From: Sinorhizobium garamanticum
Lineage (GTDB): Bacteria; Pseudomonadota; Alphaproteobacteria; Rhizobiales; Rhizobiaceae
Assembly (NCBI RefSeq): GCF_029892065.1
Contig: NZ_CP120373.1
Location: 2,363,001-2,427,000, forward strand
Length of the DNA stretch: 64,000 nucleotides
Reading direction: 5' to 3'
Shown: positions 8,121-16,194 of the stretch, one piece after another
How the letters are laid out: every line of letters begins with the position of its first letter
Numbering within the stretch: the first letter of the stretch is position 1
Translations under genes and position numbers: made by a program
Notes under the pieces: generated by a model
What the model saw: only the letters and a program-made list of their open reading frames with translations
Databases searched by the model: none
What the model was told of the DNA's origin: nothing

Positions 8121-8534
8121 ATGCGCGGCAAGCGGCAGAACGCAGGCAAAGGCAGCAAGGGCAAAGCGGCGAATGCGGAACCCGAACCGAGGCCCGATGC
8201 CGGCAAGGCGACGCTCGAGGGCCGCAGCTTCCTCTACGTTGGTGGCAGGGACTGCCAGGTTGCACATCTGCGCGAGATCGCCAGTTCCTTCGGCGCGGAG
8301 TTGATCCATCACGATGGGGGGCTGCGCGAAGCCGTGTCGCGCATCGACCGCGTCCTTCCTTCCGTCGATTGCGTCTTCTGCCCCATCGATTGCATCAGTC
8401 ACGACGCGTGTCTTCGCGTGAAGACCGGCTGCAAGAAGTGGGGCAAGGCCTTCGTGCCGCTCCGCAACGGCTCGAAATCGAGCCTGGAGCGGGCGCTACA
8501 AGATCTCACCACCAATAACAGCCGCGACGGCTGA
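8121..8534 (+). CDS. DUF2325 cysteine-rich protein in the heme locus
   Basis: A 137-residue protein. A basic, low-complexity N-terminus (about 30 residues) precedes a DUF2325-type domain: SFLYVGGRDCQVAHL, then a helix and the conserved HHDGGLRE. Six cysteines are at about 45, 84, 87, 91, 97 and 104; five of them cluster as C-x2-C-x3-C-x5-C-x6-C, suggesting metal or Fe-S binding. DUF2325 has no firmly established biochemical role. The ATG at 8121 has GAGAGGG at proper spacing. The iron-box-like element upstream and hmuQ downstream suggest a place in the iron/heme response. Confidence 0.8.
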   Translation: MRGKRQNAGKGSKGKAANAEPEPRPDAGKATLEGRSFLYVGGRDCQVAHLREIASSFGAELIHHDGGLREAVSRIDRVLPSVDCVFCPIDCISHDACLRVKTGCKKWGKAFVPLRNGSKSSLERALQDLTTNNSRDG

Positions 8535-8592
8535 ATTTTTTCGAAGAACAGCGGCACGCTTGCGCGAGGGCGCGGCGCCGGGAGAATTGACG

Positions 8593-8862
8593 ATGAATGA
8601 TGAACCCCCAGATCAGATGATGCTGATCGGCCTGCACAAACTGGCCTCGCAATTCGGCGATGGACTGGTGCCCGAGCTTTACGAACTGCTGACCCGCCGG
8701 ACCCGCATGTTGGAGGAAAATCCGAACGTTGCCGAGTTCCCGACATGGCAGGTGCGGCAGCCGGCCAGGGATCCTCTCGGCCTTGCGTCACCGCTTGAGG
8801 GCGCTATCCTGCCGTTCCGGAGCGTCGGGACCGACGCTCCGTTGAAAAAAGATCGAGCATAG
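8593..8862 (+). CDS. small hypothetical protein between DUF2325 gene and hmuQ
   Basis: An 89-residue protein I do not recognise. The ATG at 8593 follows GGGAGAA by 6 bases, a convincing ribosome site. The N-terminal half looks helical (MLIGLHKLASQFGDGLVPELYELLTRRT, in pieces) and the C-terminal half is Pro-rich and probably unstructured. There are no cysteines or membrane segments. It is 58 bases after the DUF2325 gene and is followed by a palindromic repeat and hmuQ, so co-transcription with the heme genes is likely. Confidence 0.6.
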   Translation: MNDEPPDQMMLIGLHKLASQFGDGLVPELYELLTRRTRMLEENPNVAEFPTWQVRQPARDPLGLASPLEGAILPFRSVGTDAPLKKDRA

Positions 8863-8962
8863 AGCAATTCCAGGGAAAAGTGTGTAACGGCTTTCCGTCC
8901 GGAATTGCGTAATTTCAAAGAATTAGAGCGTTTCACCGTTCCGATGAGACCGTGAAATGCTC
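8861..8962. repeat. RIME-like rhizobial palindromic intergenic repeat
   Basis: An element of about 100 bases with two hairpins: arms GCAATTCC (8864-8871) and GGAATTGC (8901-8908), then GAGCGTTTCAC (8926-8936) and GTGAAATGCTC (8952-8962). This matches the interspersed mosaic repeats recurrent in Sinorhizobium/Rhizobium genomes. It begins at the stop codon of the preceding gene and ends immediately before the AGGAG ribosome site of hmuQ, so it forms the leader of that gene. Confidence 0.75.
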
Positions 8963-8974
8963 AGGAGCGACGAA

Positions 8975-9289
8975 ATGTACTTCGCGATGAACCGTTTCCG
9001 CATTGCAATCGGTCAGGAAGAGGCGTTCGAGGCCGTCTGGAAAGGCCGGGACTCGAGCCTCGCCGAAATGCCCGGCTTCATCGCCTTCCACCTGCTTCGC
9101 GGGGAGAGCGTGCCGGAAGAAGGCTATACACCGTTCATTTCGAAATCGACCTGGGAAAGCAAGGACGCTTTCGTCGCCTGGACGAAGTCGGAAAACTTCC
9201 GCGCGGCGCACCGGAGCGCCGGCGACAACAAGGCCATGTATCTCGGTCCGCCGAAATTCGAGGGCTATTCCGTTGTCGAGGGCGCGTAG
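8975..9289 (+). CDS. hmuQ: heme-degrading monooxygenase HmuQ (IsdG-type ABM fold)
   Basis: A 104-residue ferredoxin-like protein of the antibiotic-biosynthesis-monooxygenase fold. The IsdG/IsdI catalytic triad Asn/Trp/His is visible as N6, W69 and H79, with the same 10-residue Trp-His spacing as in IsdG. It would open the imported heme ring to release iron. The start at 8975 has AGGAG 7 bases upstream. It matches the rhizobial HmuQ/HmuD enzymes, which accompany hmu transport genes; hmuD is the alternative name. The triad was matched by eye. Confidence 0.88.
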   Translation: MYFAMNRFRIAIGQEEAFEAVWKGRDSSLAEMPGFIAFHLLRGESVPEEGYTPFISKSTWESKDAFVAWTKSENFRAAHRSAGDNKAMYLGPPKFEGYSVVEGA

Positions 9290-9291
9290 AT

Positions 9292-9322
9292 CATTTCATT
9301 GTTTCGCTGAACCAGTGAAATG
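9292..9322. repeat. degenerate copy of RIME-like hairpin
   Basis: Arms CATTTCA (9292-9298) and TGAAATG (9316-9322) around TTGTTTCGCTGAACCAG, followed by CTCTGA. It resembles the second hairpin of the repeat at 8926-8962. It lies between the converging ends of hmuQ and the DUF423 gene and may act as a weak bidirectional terminator. Confidence 0.45.
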
Positions 9323-9364
9323 CTCTGACTCCTTGTAATGAGGCAATCGCCGCTTCCGGCACTC

Positions 9365-9733
9365 TCAACTCACCTTCGATGGAAGAAACGCTCCTAGCGC
9401 CACGGCGAGCCAGCCGGCCGTCATGGTCAGCCCGCCGAGCGGCGCCGACATCGGGAAGAGGCCGTGGCCAAGAGCATGGCGCGCGGTGAGATCGCCAGCG
9501 AAAAGCGCAGTGCCTGCGGCCAATAGCAGAGCGGCGACTGCCGCTGTCCGGAAATGGGTCCATCCGGCGTGGAGCGCCACGAGTGCCGGCGCATGGGCGA
9601 GGCACATCGCGGAGGCGCCACCGAGTAGTCTCGGGTCGGCGCCGTGCGAGGCCGCTGCCGCGGCGGCGACACCGGTAATCCCCATCAGCCCGGCGACGAA
9701 AAGGACGGTCGAGCGCGCTCCGCTGTTCGGCAT
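9365..9733 (-). CDS. DUF423 family small membrane protein
   Basis: A 122-residue protein with four hydrophobic segments. It carries the DUF423 (YgdD-like) features: an early GLMGITGVAAAAAASHG with the family His-Gly, then AHAPALVAL and LFPMSAPLGGLTMTAGWLAVALGAF, in pieces. The family is widespread and of unknown function. It starts 6 bases after the truncated-hemoglobin stop, so the two are probably co-transcribed. Confidence 0.85.
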   Translation of the reverse strand: MPNSGARSTVLFVAGLMGITGVAAAAAASHGADPRLLGGASAMCLAHAPALVALHAGWTHFRTAAVAALLLAAGTALFAGDLTARHALGHGLFPMSAPLGGLTMTAGWLAVALGAFLPSKVS

Positions 9734-9739
9734 CGAAGA

Positions 9740-10132
9740 CTATTCCTTGTTCTGCATGTGATGGGCGAGCCGCGTGATCGGTTCGAGAATGATCGCCCGC
9801 AATTTCGGATGCGCAACCGTCTCTTCGAGCGCGCGCGTAAAGCAAAGTAGCCATTCGTCGCGCTCGGCCGGGCCGATTTCCGCGATGAAATGCCGACGGC
9901 GCAGCATCGGATGGCCGCGCTTTTCCACATAGATCGGCGGCCCGCCGAGCCAGCCGGTCAAGTATTCGTATAGCTTTTCCTCGCTGCCCGAGAGGTCCGG
10001 CGGATGGACGGCCCGGCAGCGGGCGGCTTCCGGAAGGCTGTCCATGAGCACGTAGAAGCGCTGTGTAAGGGCGCGAACCGCGGCGTCGCCGCCGATCGCT
10101 TCATAAAGGGTTGTCGTTCCGGTTTCCGCCAT
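9740..10132 (-). CDS. group II truncated hemoglobin
   Basis: A 130-residue 2-on-2 globin. It starts with the short N-helix LYEAIGGDAAVRALTQRFY; Tyr27 fits the distal B10 Tyr, His81 (in RRRHFIAEIG) the proximal F8 His, and Trp94 the G8 Trp typical of group II. Such globins bind O2 or NO and often protect against nitrosative or oxidative stress. The start at 10132 has AAAGGA upstream; the open frame extends further but without globin-like sequence. Followed by DUF423 in the same operon. Confidence 0.92.
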   Translation of the reverse strand: MAETGTTTLYEAIGGDAAVRALTQRFYVLMDSLPEAARCRAVHPPDLSGSEEKLYEYLTGWLGGPPIYVEKRGHPMLRRRHFIAEIGPAERDEWLLCFTRALEETVAHPKLRAIILEPITRLAHHMQNKE

Positions 10133-10234
10133 ATCGCCGTCCTTTGCCGGATTGGTATAACGCGACCCGCCTTCCGACAATCGCTTTCACCGTCTTCTGT
10201 TTGCGGCGTTTCATCGCGGTGGCAAACGGACGCC

Positions 10235-10255
10235 TTGACAAACCGTCCAGACGGT
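10235..10255 (+). promoter_or_regulatory. promoter -35 and inverted-repeat operator of the TetR gene
   Basis: TTGACA at 10235-10240 is followed directly by ACCGTC-CA-GACGGT (10242-10255), a perfect 6-bp inverted repeat located between -35 and the expected -10 (CTTTAT near 10258). This is the usual arrangement for TetR autorepression. The start codon is only 13 bases after the operator. Confidence 0.5.
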
Positions 10256-10268
10256 ATCTTTATGGGGC

Positions 10269-10829
10269 ATGACAAACGCCTATCACAGGAAAAAGCAGCC
10301 GGAGCGGGTTCGCCAGCAATTGCTGGAGGTCGCCGCACGCCTGTCGCTGGAGCAGGGCATCGGTGCCGTGACGCTGGACGCGGTGTCACAGGCGGCGGGC
10401 GTCAGCAAGGGCGGGCTCCTGCATCATTTCCCGAACAAGCTCGCCCTGCTCGACGGCCTCTTCGATGAACTCATCGCGCGTTTCGACCGGGCGATCAAGG
10501 AGGCGATGGAAGGCGACGATATCGAGCGGGGGCGGTTTACGCGCGCCTATCTGACGGTCTGCTTTGCGCTCGAGGCGGAGGCAGACGGGAAGGGATGGCA
10601 GGTGCTGACGATCGCATTGCTCGCCGAGCCGCATCTCAAGGCGCGCTGGCGCGACTGGGTGGCACGACGCGCGGACGAGTTCGCAGCAACCGATTCCTCG
10701 CCGAACTGCCTGCTCGCCCGGTTTGCCGCCGACGGCGTCTGGCTGGCGGACCTGCTTGAGAGCCATGAGCTCGACGCAGCAACGCGGGCGCTTGTGCTCG
10801 AGGAGCTCAAGGCGCTTTCACGGCAATAG
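10269..10829 (+). CDS. TetR-family transcriptional regulator
   Basis: A 186-residue regulator with an N-terminal TetR helix-turn-helix (residues about 12-58: AARLSLEQGIGAVTLDAVSQ then AAGVSKGGLLHHFPNKLALLDGL, in pieces) and a C-terminal ligand domain of the TetR_C type seen next to SMR pumps. It is followed 50 bases later by an SMR exporter gene, so it probably represses its own gene and the pump in response to a toxic cation. A perfect inverted repeat sits in its promoter. Confidence 0.92.
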   Translation: MTNAYHRKKQPERVRQQLLEVAARLSLEQGIGAVTLDAVSQAAGVSKGGLLHHFPNKLALLDGLFDELIARFDRAIKEAMEGDDIERGRFTRAYLTVCFALEAEADGKGWQVLTIALLAEPHLKARWRDWVARRADEFAATDSSPNCLLARFAADGVWLADLLESHELDAATRALVLEELKALSRQ

Positions 10830-10879
10830 GCAAGAAAGTCGGAGCAGATCACTCTCAAACTACCCACCGGAGACGTCCC

Positions 10880-11221
10880 ATGAACCCCGCCATGCTCTAT
10901 ACGGTCCTGGTGATCGCCATCGTCTTCGAGGTGCTCGGCACCTCCGCGATGCAGGCGGCGCAGCATTTCTCGCGGCTGGCGCCCACCGTGGTCATGGTGC
11001 TGTGCTATGGCGTCGCGTTCTTTTTCCTGTCCTCTACGCTGCGCTATATTCCGGTCGGAATCGCCTACGCGCTGTGGAGCGGTCTCGGAATCGTGCTGAT
11101 CTCTGTCGCCGGCTATCTCGTCTTCGGTCAGAAGCTCGACCTGCCGGCCGTATTCGGGCTGGTGCTCATCATCGCCGGCGTGTTGGTTCTCAATCTCTTT
11201 TCCAAATCGACGTTCCACTGA
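10880..11221 (+). CDS. small multidrug resistance (SMR) efflux protein
   Basis: A 113-residue four-helix SMR transporter. The essential membrane Glu is E17 in VIAIVFEVLGTSAM (E14 in EmrE), and YALWSGLGIVLI is the conserved third-helix motif. SMR proteins export quaternary ammonium or guanidinium-type compounds in exchange for protons and work as dimers. Since only one SMR gene is present, a homodimer is likely. Regulated presumably by the TetR protein encoded just upstream. Confidence 0.92.
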   Translation: MNPAMLYTVLVIAIVFEVLGTSAMQAAQHFSRLAPTVVMVLCYGVAFFFLSSTLRYIPVGIAYALWSGLGIVLISVAGYLVFGQKLDLPAVFGLVLIIAGVLVLNLFSKSTFH

Positions 11222-11434
11222 CCGTCGGCGGTGCCTTTCGCGCGGCGTTTCGCGTTGTACGCTACCAAATGCCGCGCTGGTCAATGCAACATTTCGCTAC
11301 AGACTACGCTCGAAAAACCCCTGAAATTCATTGAAATGGCTGATCTGTTTCAATAGCATCACCTGCGTCCTTTCTTTGATGCGGCATGGATGCATCCCAT
11401 CCCATCTCCCTGATAATGCGAAGGAATTTTGGGA

Positions 11435-12490
11435 ATGCAGGCGGTTTTCGACGGCCACAACGACGTGCTTCTGCGCCTCTGGCAGCACGGGCGCAGCGGA
11501 GGCGATCCGGTAACCGAATTCGTCGAGGGAGCCGACAAGGGCCACATCGATGCGCCGCGCGCCAAACAGGGCGGACTCGCGGGCGGTATTTCGGCAATTT
11601 ACATTCCATCGGGCGATCTCGTGCTGAAGACGCCGGACGAAAACGGCCACTATGCCACGCCTATGTCCGCACCGCTTGACCGTCTGCCGTCGCTTGCCAC
11701 GGCGATGGAGCTTGCCGACATCGCCATCAGGCTCGATCGCGACGGGGCCTGGAGGCTTTGCCGCTCGACCGCGGAAATCCGGTCGGCGATCGCCGACGGT
11801 ATCTTCGCCTCGGTCCTGCATATGGAGGGCTGCGAGGCGATCGGGCCCGATCTAACCGCGCTCGAAACCTTCTATGCGGCGGGGCTTCGGTCGCTGGGAC
11901 CGGTCTGGAGCCGTCACAACGTCTTCGGGCATGGCGTGCCGTTCGCCTATCCCATGTCTCCGGACACGGGGCCAGGTCTGACCGAGGCGGGGTTCGAGCT
12001 GGTGCGCGCCTGCAACAGGCTCGGCATCCTGATCGACTTGGCGCACAGCACTGAACAGGGCTTCTGGGATGTGGCGAAGACAACCGACCAGCCGCTTGTC
12101 GCCAGCCATTCCAATGCCCATGCCCTGACGCCCGTCGCCCGCAATCTCACCGACCGGCAACTCGACGCCGTGCGCGAGAGCCGTGGGCTCGTCGGCCTCA
12201 ACTACGCGACGACGATGCTTCGCCCGGACGGGCAGGAGAATGCCGCAACGCCTCTGTCCGACATGGTGCGCCATGTCGACCACATGGTCGAGCGCATGGG
12301 AATCGATTGCGTCGCGCTCGGATCGGATTTCGACGGCGCGACCATACCGGAGGAGATAGCCGACGCGGCGGGTAACCAGAAGCTCGTTGCCGCACTGCAA
12401 GACGCTGGATATGGTGAGGCCGAACTGGCAAAGATATGCCGGGAGAACTGGCTGAGAGTTCTGGGACAGGCGTGGCACGAAGCTGCCTGA
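11435..12490 (+). CDS. membrane-type dipeptidase (peptidase M19)
   Basis: A 351-residue zinc dipeptidase of the renal-dipeptidase family. Metal ligands are recognisable: the N-terminal H-x-D in DGHNDVLLRL, Glu in HMEGCEAIG, His in ASHSNAHAL, and Asp in LGSDFDGAT. There is no signal peptide, so it acts in the cytoplasm. The ATG at 11435 has AAGGA at 9 bases. It precedes a complete dipeptide-type ABC importer, so it should hydrolyse imported dipeptides (possibly D-amino-acid-containing ones, as known for some M19 enzymes). Confidence 0.93.
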   Translation: MQAVFDGHNDVLLRLWQHGRSGGDPVTEFVEGADKGHIDAPRAKQGGLAGGISAIYIPSGDLVLKTPDENGHYATPMSAPLDRLPSLATAMELADIAIRLDRDGAWRLCRSTAEIRSAIADGIFASVLHMEGCEAIGPDLTALETFYAAGLRSLGPVWSRHNVFGHGVPFAYPMSPDTGPGLTEAGFELVRACNRLGILIDLAHSTEQGFWDVAKTTDQPLVASHSNAHALTPVARNLTDRQLDAVRESRGLVGLNYATTMLRPDGQENAATPLSDMVRHVDHMVERMGIDCVALGSDFDGATIPEEIADAAGNQKLVAALQDAGYGEAELAKICRENWLRVLGQAWHEAA

Positions 12491-12538
12491 CCTATGAAGA
12501 AAGCCCGCAAAGGGCATTAAACGAGGGAACTGCAAAAA

Positions 12539-14179
12539 ATGATGCACAAGCTCAATGGACGTTTTCGACTGCTTGCCGCCTCGGCGGCACTTGCCATGGC
12601 GATGGGCGCTTCCCAGCCTGCCTTCGCAGAGACGCCGAAGGACACGCTGGTTGAAGCCTTCGCGATCGACGACATCATCACCATGGATCCGGGCGAGGCT
12701 TTCGAGCTTTCGACCGCCGAGATGACTAGCAATACGTACAGCCTGCTCGTCCGCCTGGATCTCAACGACACGACCAAGGTCGTCGGCGATCTCGCGGACA
12801 GCTGGACGGTCTCCGACGACGGCCTGACCTATACGTTCAAGCTGAAGCCCGGCATGAAGTTCGCCTCCGGCAATCCGATCACGGCCGAAGACGTCGCCTA
12901 TTCGTTCGAACGCGCCGTCAAGCTCGACAAGAGCCCGGCCTTCATCCTTACCCAGTTCGGCCTCAACGGCGACAACGTCACCGAAAAGGCGAAGGCGGTT
13001 GACGAGACGACCTTCGTCTTCACTGTCGACCAGGCCTACGCACCGAGCTTCGTCCTCAACTGCCTGACCGCGACGGTTGCTTCGGTCGTCGACAAGAAGC
13101 TGGTACTCGAACACGTCAAGCCGATGACGCCGACGGAAGAGTACAAGTATGACAACGACTTCGGCAACGAATGGCTGAAGACGGGTTATGCCGGCTCCGG
13201 CCCGTTCAAGCTGCGCGAATGGCGGGCGAACGAAGTCGTCGTGCTGGAACGCAACGACAACTATTATGGCGAACCGGCAAAGCTTGCCCGCGTCATCTAC
13301 CGGCACATGAAGGAAAGCTCCGGCCAGCGGCTGGCACTCGAAGCCGGTGACATCGACGTCGCCCGCAACCTGGAACCGGGCGACTACGAGGCCGTGGCTA
13401 AGAACAGCGATCTGGCGACAACCAGTGCGGCGAAGGGTACCGTCTACTACATCAGCCTCAACCAGAAGAACGAAAAGCTCGCCAAGCCCGAGGTGCGCGA
13501 GGCCTTCAAGTATCTCGTCGACTACGACGCGATCGGCTCGACCCTGATCAAGGGCATCGGCGAGATCCATCAGAGCTTCCTGCCAAAGGCCGTTCTCGGC
13601 GCGCTTGACGAAAACCCCTACAAGTTCGATGTGGCAAAGGCCAAGGAACTGTTGGCGAAAGCCGGCTATGCCGACGGCTTCTCCGTCACCATGGACGTGC
13701 GCAATAGCCAGCCGGTCACCGGCATTGCCGAATCCTTCCAGCAAACGCTGGGGCAGGCGGGCGTGAAGCTCGAGATTATCCCCGGCGACGGTAAGCAGAC
13801 GCTGACGAAATACCGCGCCCGCAACCACGACATGTATATCGGCCAGTGGGGCATGGATTATTTCGACCCGAACTCGAACGCCGAAACATTCACCAGCAAC
13901 CCGGACAATTCCGACGAAGGCAAGAACAAGACGCTTGCCTGGCGTAATGCCTGGGACGTTCCGGAGCTGACGAAGAAGACCAAGGAGGCACTTCTCGAGC
14001 GTGATAGCGCCAAGCGCGCCGAGACCTACAAGGAACTCCAGAAGACAGTTCTCGCGGAGAGCCCGTTCGTCATCATCTTCCAGCAGACGGAAGTTGCGGG
14101 CCACCGCGGCAACCTGAAGGGCCTCAAGCTCGGTCCGAGCTTCGACACCAACTACGTTTGGAACGTCTCCAAGGAATAA
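12539..14179 (+). CDS. ABC transporter substrate-binding protein, family 5 (dipeptide type)
   Basis: A 546-residue extracellular solute-binding protein with a signal peptide (LLAASAALAMAMGASQPAFA, cleavage before ETPK). Family-5 blocks: LADSWTVSDDGLTYTFKLKPG and the C-terminal region typical of DppA/OppA. GAGGGAA precedes the start. It is 48 bases after the dipeptidase gene and 18 before the permease genes, making it the binding component of the importer. Exact ligand unknown; the dipeptidase suggests dipeptides. Confidence 0.93.
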   Translation: MMHKLNGRFRLLAASAALAMAMGASQPAFAETPKDTLVEAFAIDDIITMDPGEAFELSTAEMTSNTYSLLVRLDLNDTTKVVGDLADSWTVSDDGLTYTFKLKPGMKFASGNPITAEDVAYSFERAVKLDKSPAFILTQFGLNGDNVTEKAKAVDETTFVFTVDQAYAPSFVLNCLTATVASVVDKKLVLEHVKPMTPTEEYKYDNDFGNEWLKTGYAGSGPFKLREWRANEVVVLERNDNYYGEPAKLARVIYRHMKESSGQRLALEAGDIDVARNLEPGDYEAVAKNSDLATTSAAKGTVYYISLNQKNEKLAKPEVREAFKYLVDYDAIGSTLIKGIGEIHQSFLPKAVLGALDENPYKFDVAKAKELLAKAGYADGFSVTMDVRNSQPVTGIAESFQQTLGQAGVKLEIIPGDGKQTLTKYRARNHDMYIGQWGMDYFDPNSNAETFTSNPDNSDEGKNKTLAWRNAWDVPELTKKTKEALLERDSAKRAETYKELQKTVLAESPFVIIFQQTEVAGHRGNLKGLKLGPSFDTNYVWNVSKE

Positions 14180-14197
14180 GCCGAAAGGAACGTTCCC

Positions 14198-15265
14198 TTG
14201 AGCATGAGCGGAACAGAACGACTGAGCGGGCGCAGACGCGCCCGCTCCCGAAAGGCTGTGGTCTCGGCGCTGCAATTCCTTGTCGTCGTGGCAACCACCT
14301 ATCTCGGCCTTCTCGCCGTCACATTCTTCATCGGTCGGGTGATCCCGATTGATCCGGTGCTCGCCGTCCTCGGCGACCGGGCGCCTTCGCATGTCGTCGA
14401 GAGGACGCGCGAGGCGATGGGGCTCAACCTGCCTCTCTACCAGCAATTCTTCATCTATGTCCGGCAGGCGCTTTCCGGCGATTTCGGCGTTTCGGTGCTG
14501 ACGACCAACCCGGTGATGACGGATATCCGCCGCGTTTTCCCAGCGACGATCGAGCTTGCGACGCTCGGAACACTGATCGGCGCCTTCATCGGTGTCCCGC
14601 TCGGCGTGCTCGCAGCGGTCAAGCGCGGTAGCATCGCCGACCAGATCGTTCGGGTGATCGGCCTCGTCGGCTACTCGGTTCCGATCTTCTGGCTGGCGCT
14701 GCTGGCGCTGCTCGTCTTCTACGCCCGGCTGCAATGGGTCGCCTATCCCGGCCGCATCGATATCGTCTACGAATATACGTTTTCGCCGATCACCGGCTTT
14801 TATCTTGTCGATGCGCTGTGGCAGGGGCAGTGGGATGTCTTCCGCGACGTCTTCCGCCACATCATTCTGCCCGCGTCGCTGCTCGGCTATTTCTCGCTCG
14901 CCTATATCAGCCGCATGACCCGCAGCTTCATGCTGAACGAGCTGCAGCAGGAATATATCGTCGCCGCGCGCGCCAAGGGTCTTTCGGAAGCGCGGATCAT
15001 CTGGGGCCACGCGTTGCGCAACGCGGCCGTGCCACTGGTGACGGTGATCGCGCTCTCCTATGCGGGCCTGCTCGAAGGCTCGGTGCTCACCGAAACCGTC
15101 TTCGCCTGGCCGGGGCTCGGCCTCTACATCACCAATTCGCTGCAGAATGCCGACATGAACGCCGTACTCGGCGGAACGATTGTCATCGGGTCGGTCTTCG
15201 TCGGCATCAATCTCCTGTCCGATCTACTCTACCGGACGCTCGATCCAAGGACGCGCGCACGATGA
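14198..15265 (+). CDS. dipeptide-type ABC transporter permease (DppB-like)
   Basis: A 355-residue inner-membrane permease of the OppB/DppB class, with six hydrophobic segments, an N-terminal helix and the EAA loop EYIVAARAKGLSEARIIWGH. TTG at 14198 is used as the start because AAAGGAA lies about 7 bases upstream; an ATG two codons later is the alternative. The stop overlaps the next gene as ATGA. It pairs with the DppC-like permease. Confidence 0.92.
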   Translation: MSMSGTERLSGRRRARSRKAVVSALQFLVVVATTYLGLLAVTFFIGRVIPIDPVLAVLGDRAPSHVVERTREAMGLNLPLYQQFFIYVRQALSGDFGVSVLTTNPVMTDIRRVFPATIELATLGTLIGAFIGVPLGVLAAVKRGSIADQIVRVIGLVGYSVPIFWLALLALLVFYARLQWVAYPGRIDIVYEYTFSPITGFYLVDALWQGQWDVFRDVFRHIILPASLLGYFSLAYISRMTRSFMLNELQQEYIVAARAKGLSEARIIWGHALRNAAVPLVTVIALSYAGLLEGSVLTETVFAWPGLGLYITNSLQNADMNAVLGGTIVIGSVFVGINLLSDLLYRTLDPRTRAR

Positions 15266-16194
15266 GCCTTGCCACCGAAACACGACCGATGACACGCCGC
15301 GAATGGCTGCTGTCCGACCGGCCGCAATCGCGCACCCAGGCGCGTCTCGGCCGCGCCTACATGACCTGGCGCCGTTTTTCGGCCAACCGCCTGGCTGTAC
15401 TCGGCCTCATCATTCTGCTCGGGCTGATCTTCGTGGCAGCCTTTGCCGATGTGCTGGCGCCGCATTCGCCGGTGATCGGCAACCTCGCTGGCGCACGGTT
15501 GCTGCCGCCGGGAGGCGAGGGGTATCTACTCGGCACCGACGACCAGGGCCGGGACATCCTGTCGCGACTGATCCACGGGTCGCGGCTGACGCTTGCTGTG
15601 GTCGTGCTCGTCGCGATCATCGCCGCGCCGGTCGGCCTTATCGTGGGGGCTGTCGCCGGATACTCCGGCGGTTGGGTCGACGCCGTGCTGATGCGCATCA
15701 CCGATATCTTCCTCGCCTTTCCAAAGCTCGTCCTGGCACTTGCCTTCGTCGCGGCGCTTGGACCCGGCATCGAAAACGCCGTCATCGCGATTGCGATCAC
15801 CTCCTGGCCGCCCTACGCGCGCATTGCCCGCGCCGAGACGCTGACGGTGCGCAATTCCGACTATATCGCCGCAGTGCAGTTGATGGGGGCGTCGTCGGCG
15901 CGCATCATCTTCCGCCATGTCATGCCGATGTGTTTGTCGTCGCTGATCGTGCGCGTCACGCTGGACATGGCCGGCATCATCCTGACGGCGGCGGGCCTCG
16001 GCTTCCTTGGCCTCGGCGCGCAGCCGCCGCTGCCGGAATGGGGTGCGATGATCGCCTCCGGCCGCCGCTTCATTCTCGATCAATGGTGGGTTGCCACCAT
16101 GCCCGGTATCGCCATCCTGATCGTCAGCCTCGGCTTCAACCTGCTTGGCGACGGTCTGCGCGACGCGCTGGACCCGCGGGAGAGCGGCCAATGA
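15262..16194 (+). CDS. dipeptide-type ABC transporter permease (DppC-like)
   Basis: A 310-residue OppC/DppC permease. An N-terminal cytoplasmic stretch precedes the first helix (LAVLGLIILLGLIFVAAFAD), then LLGTDDQGRDILSRLIHGSR, the family hallmark, and the EAA loop DYIAAVQLMGASSARIIFRH. It begins with an ATGA overlap with the DppB-like gene and ends with an ATGA overlap with the first ATPase gene, so the four membrane/ATPase genes are tightly coupled. The frame extends far upstream inside the DppB gene but that part is antiparallel to nothing meaningful and lacks family similarity. Confidence 0.92.
   Translation: MSLATETRPMTRREWLLSDRPQSRTQARLGRAYMTWRRFSANRLAVLGLIILLGLIFVAAFADVLAPHSPVIGNLAGARLLPPGGEGYLLGTDDQGRDILSRLIHGSRLTLAVVVLVAIIAAPVGLIVGAVAGYSGGWVDAVLMRITDIFLAFPKLVLALAFVAALGPGIENAVIAIAITSWPPYARIARAETLTVRNSDYIAAVQLMGASSARIIFRHVMPMCLSSLIVRVTLDMAGIILTAAGLGFLGLGAQPPLPEWGAMIASGRRFILDQWWVATMPGIAILIVSLGFNLLGDGLRDALDPRESGQ

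Noticed and set aside
11852..15010. A minus-strand open frame of over 1000 codons opposite the dipeptidase, binding protein and permease
   Set aside because: It mirrors strongly supported plus-strand genes, has low-complexity Arg/Asp/Gln-rich translation and no domain; long antisense frames are expected at this GC content.
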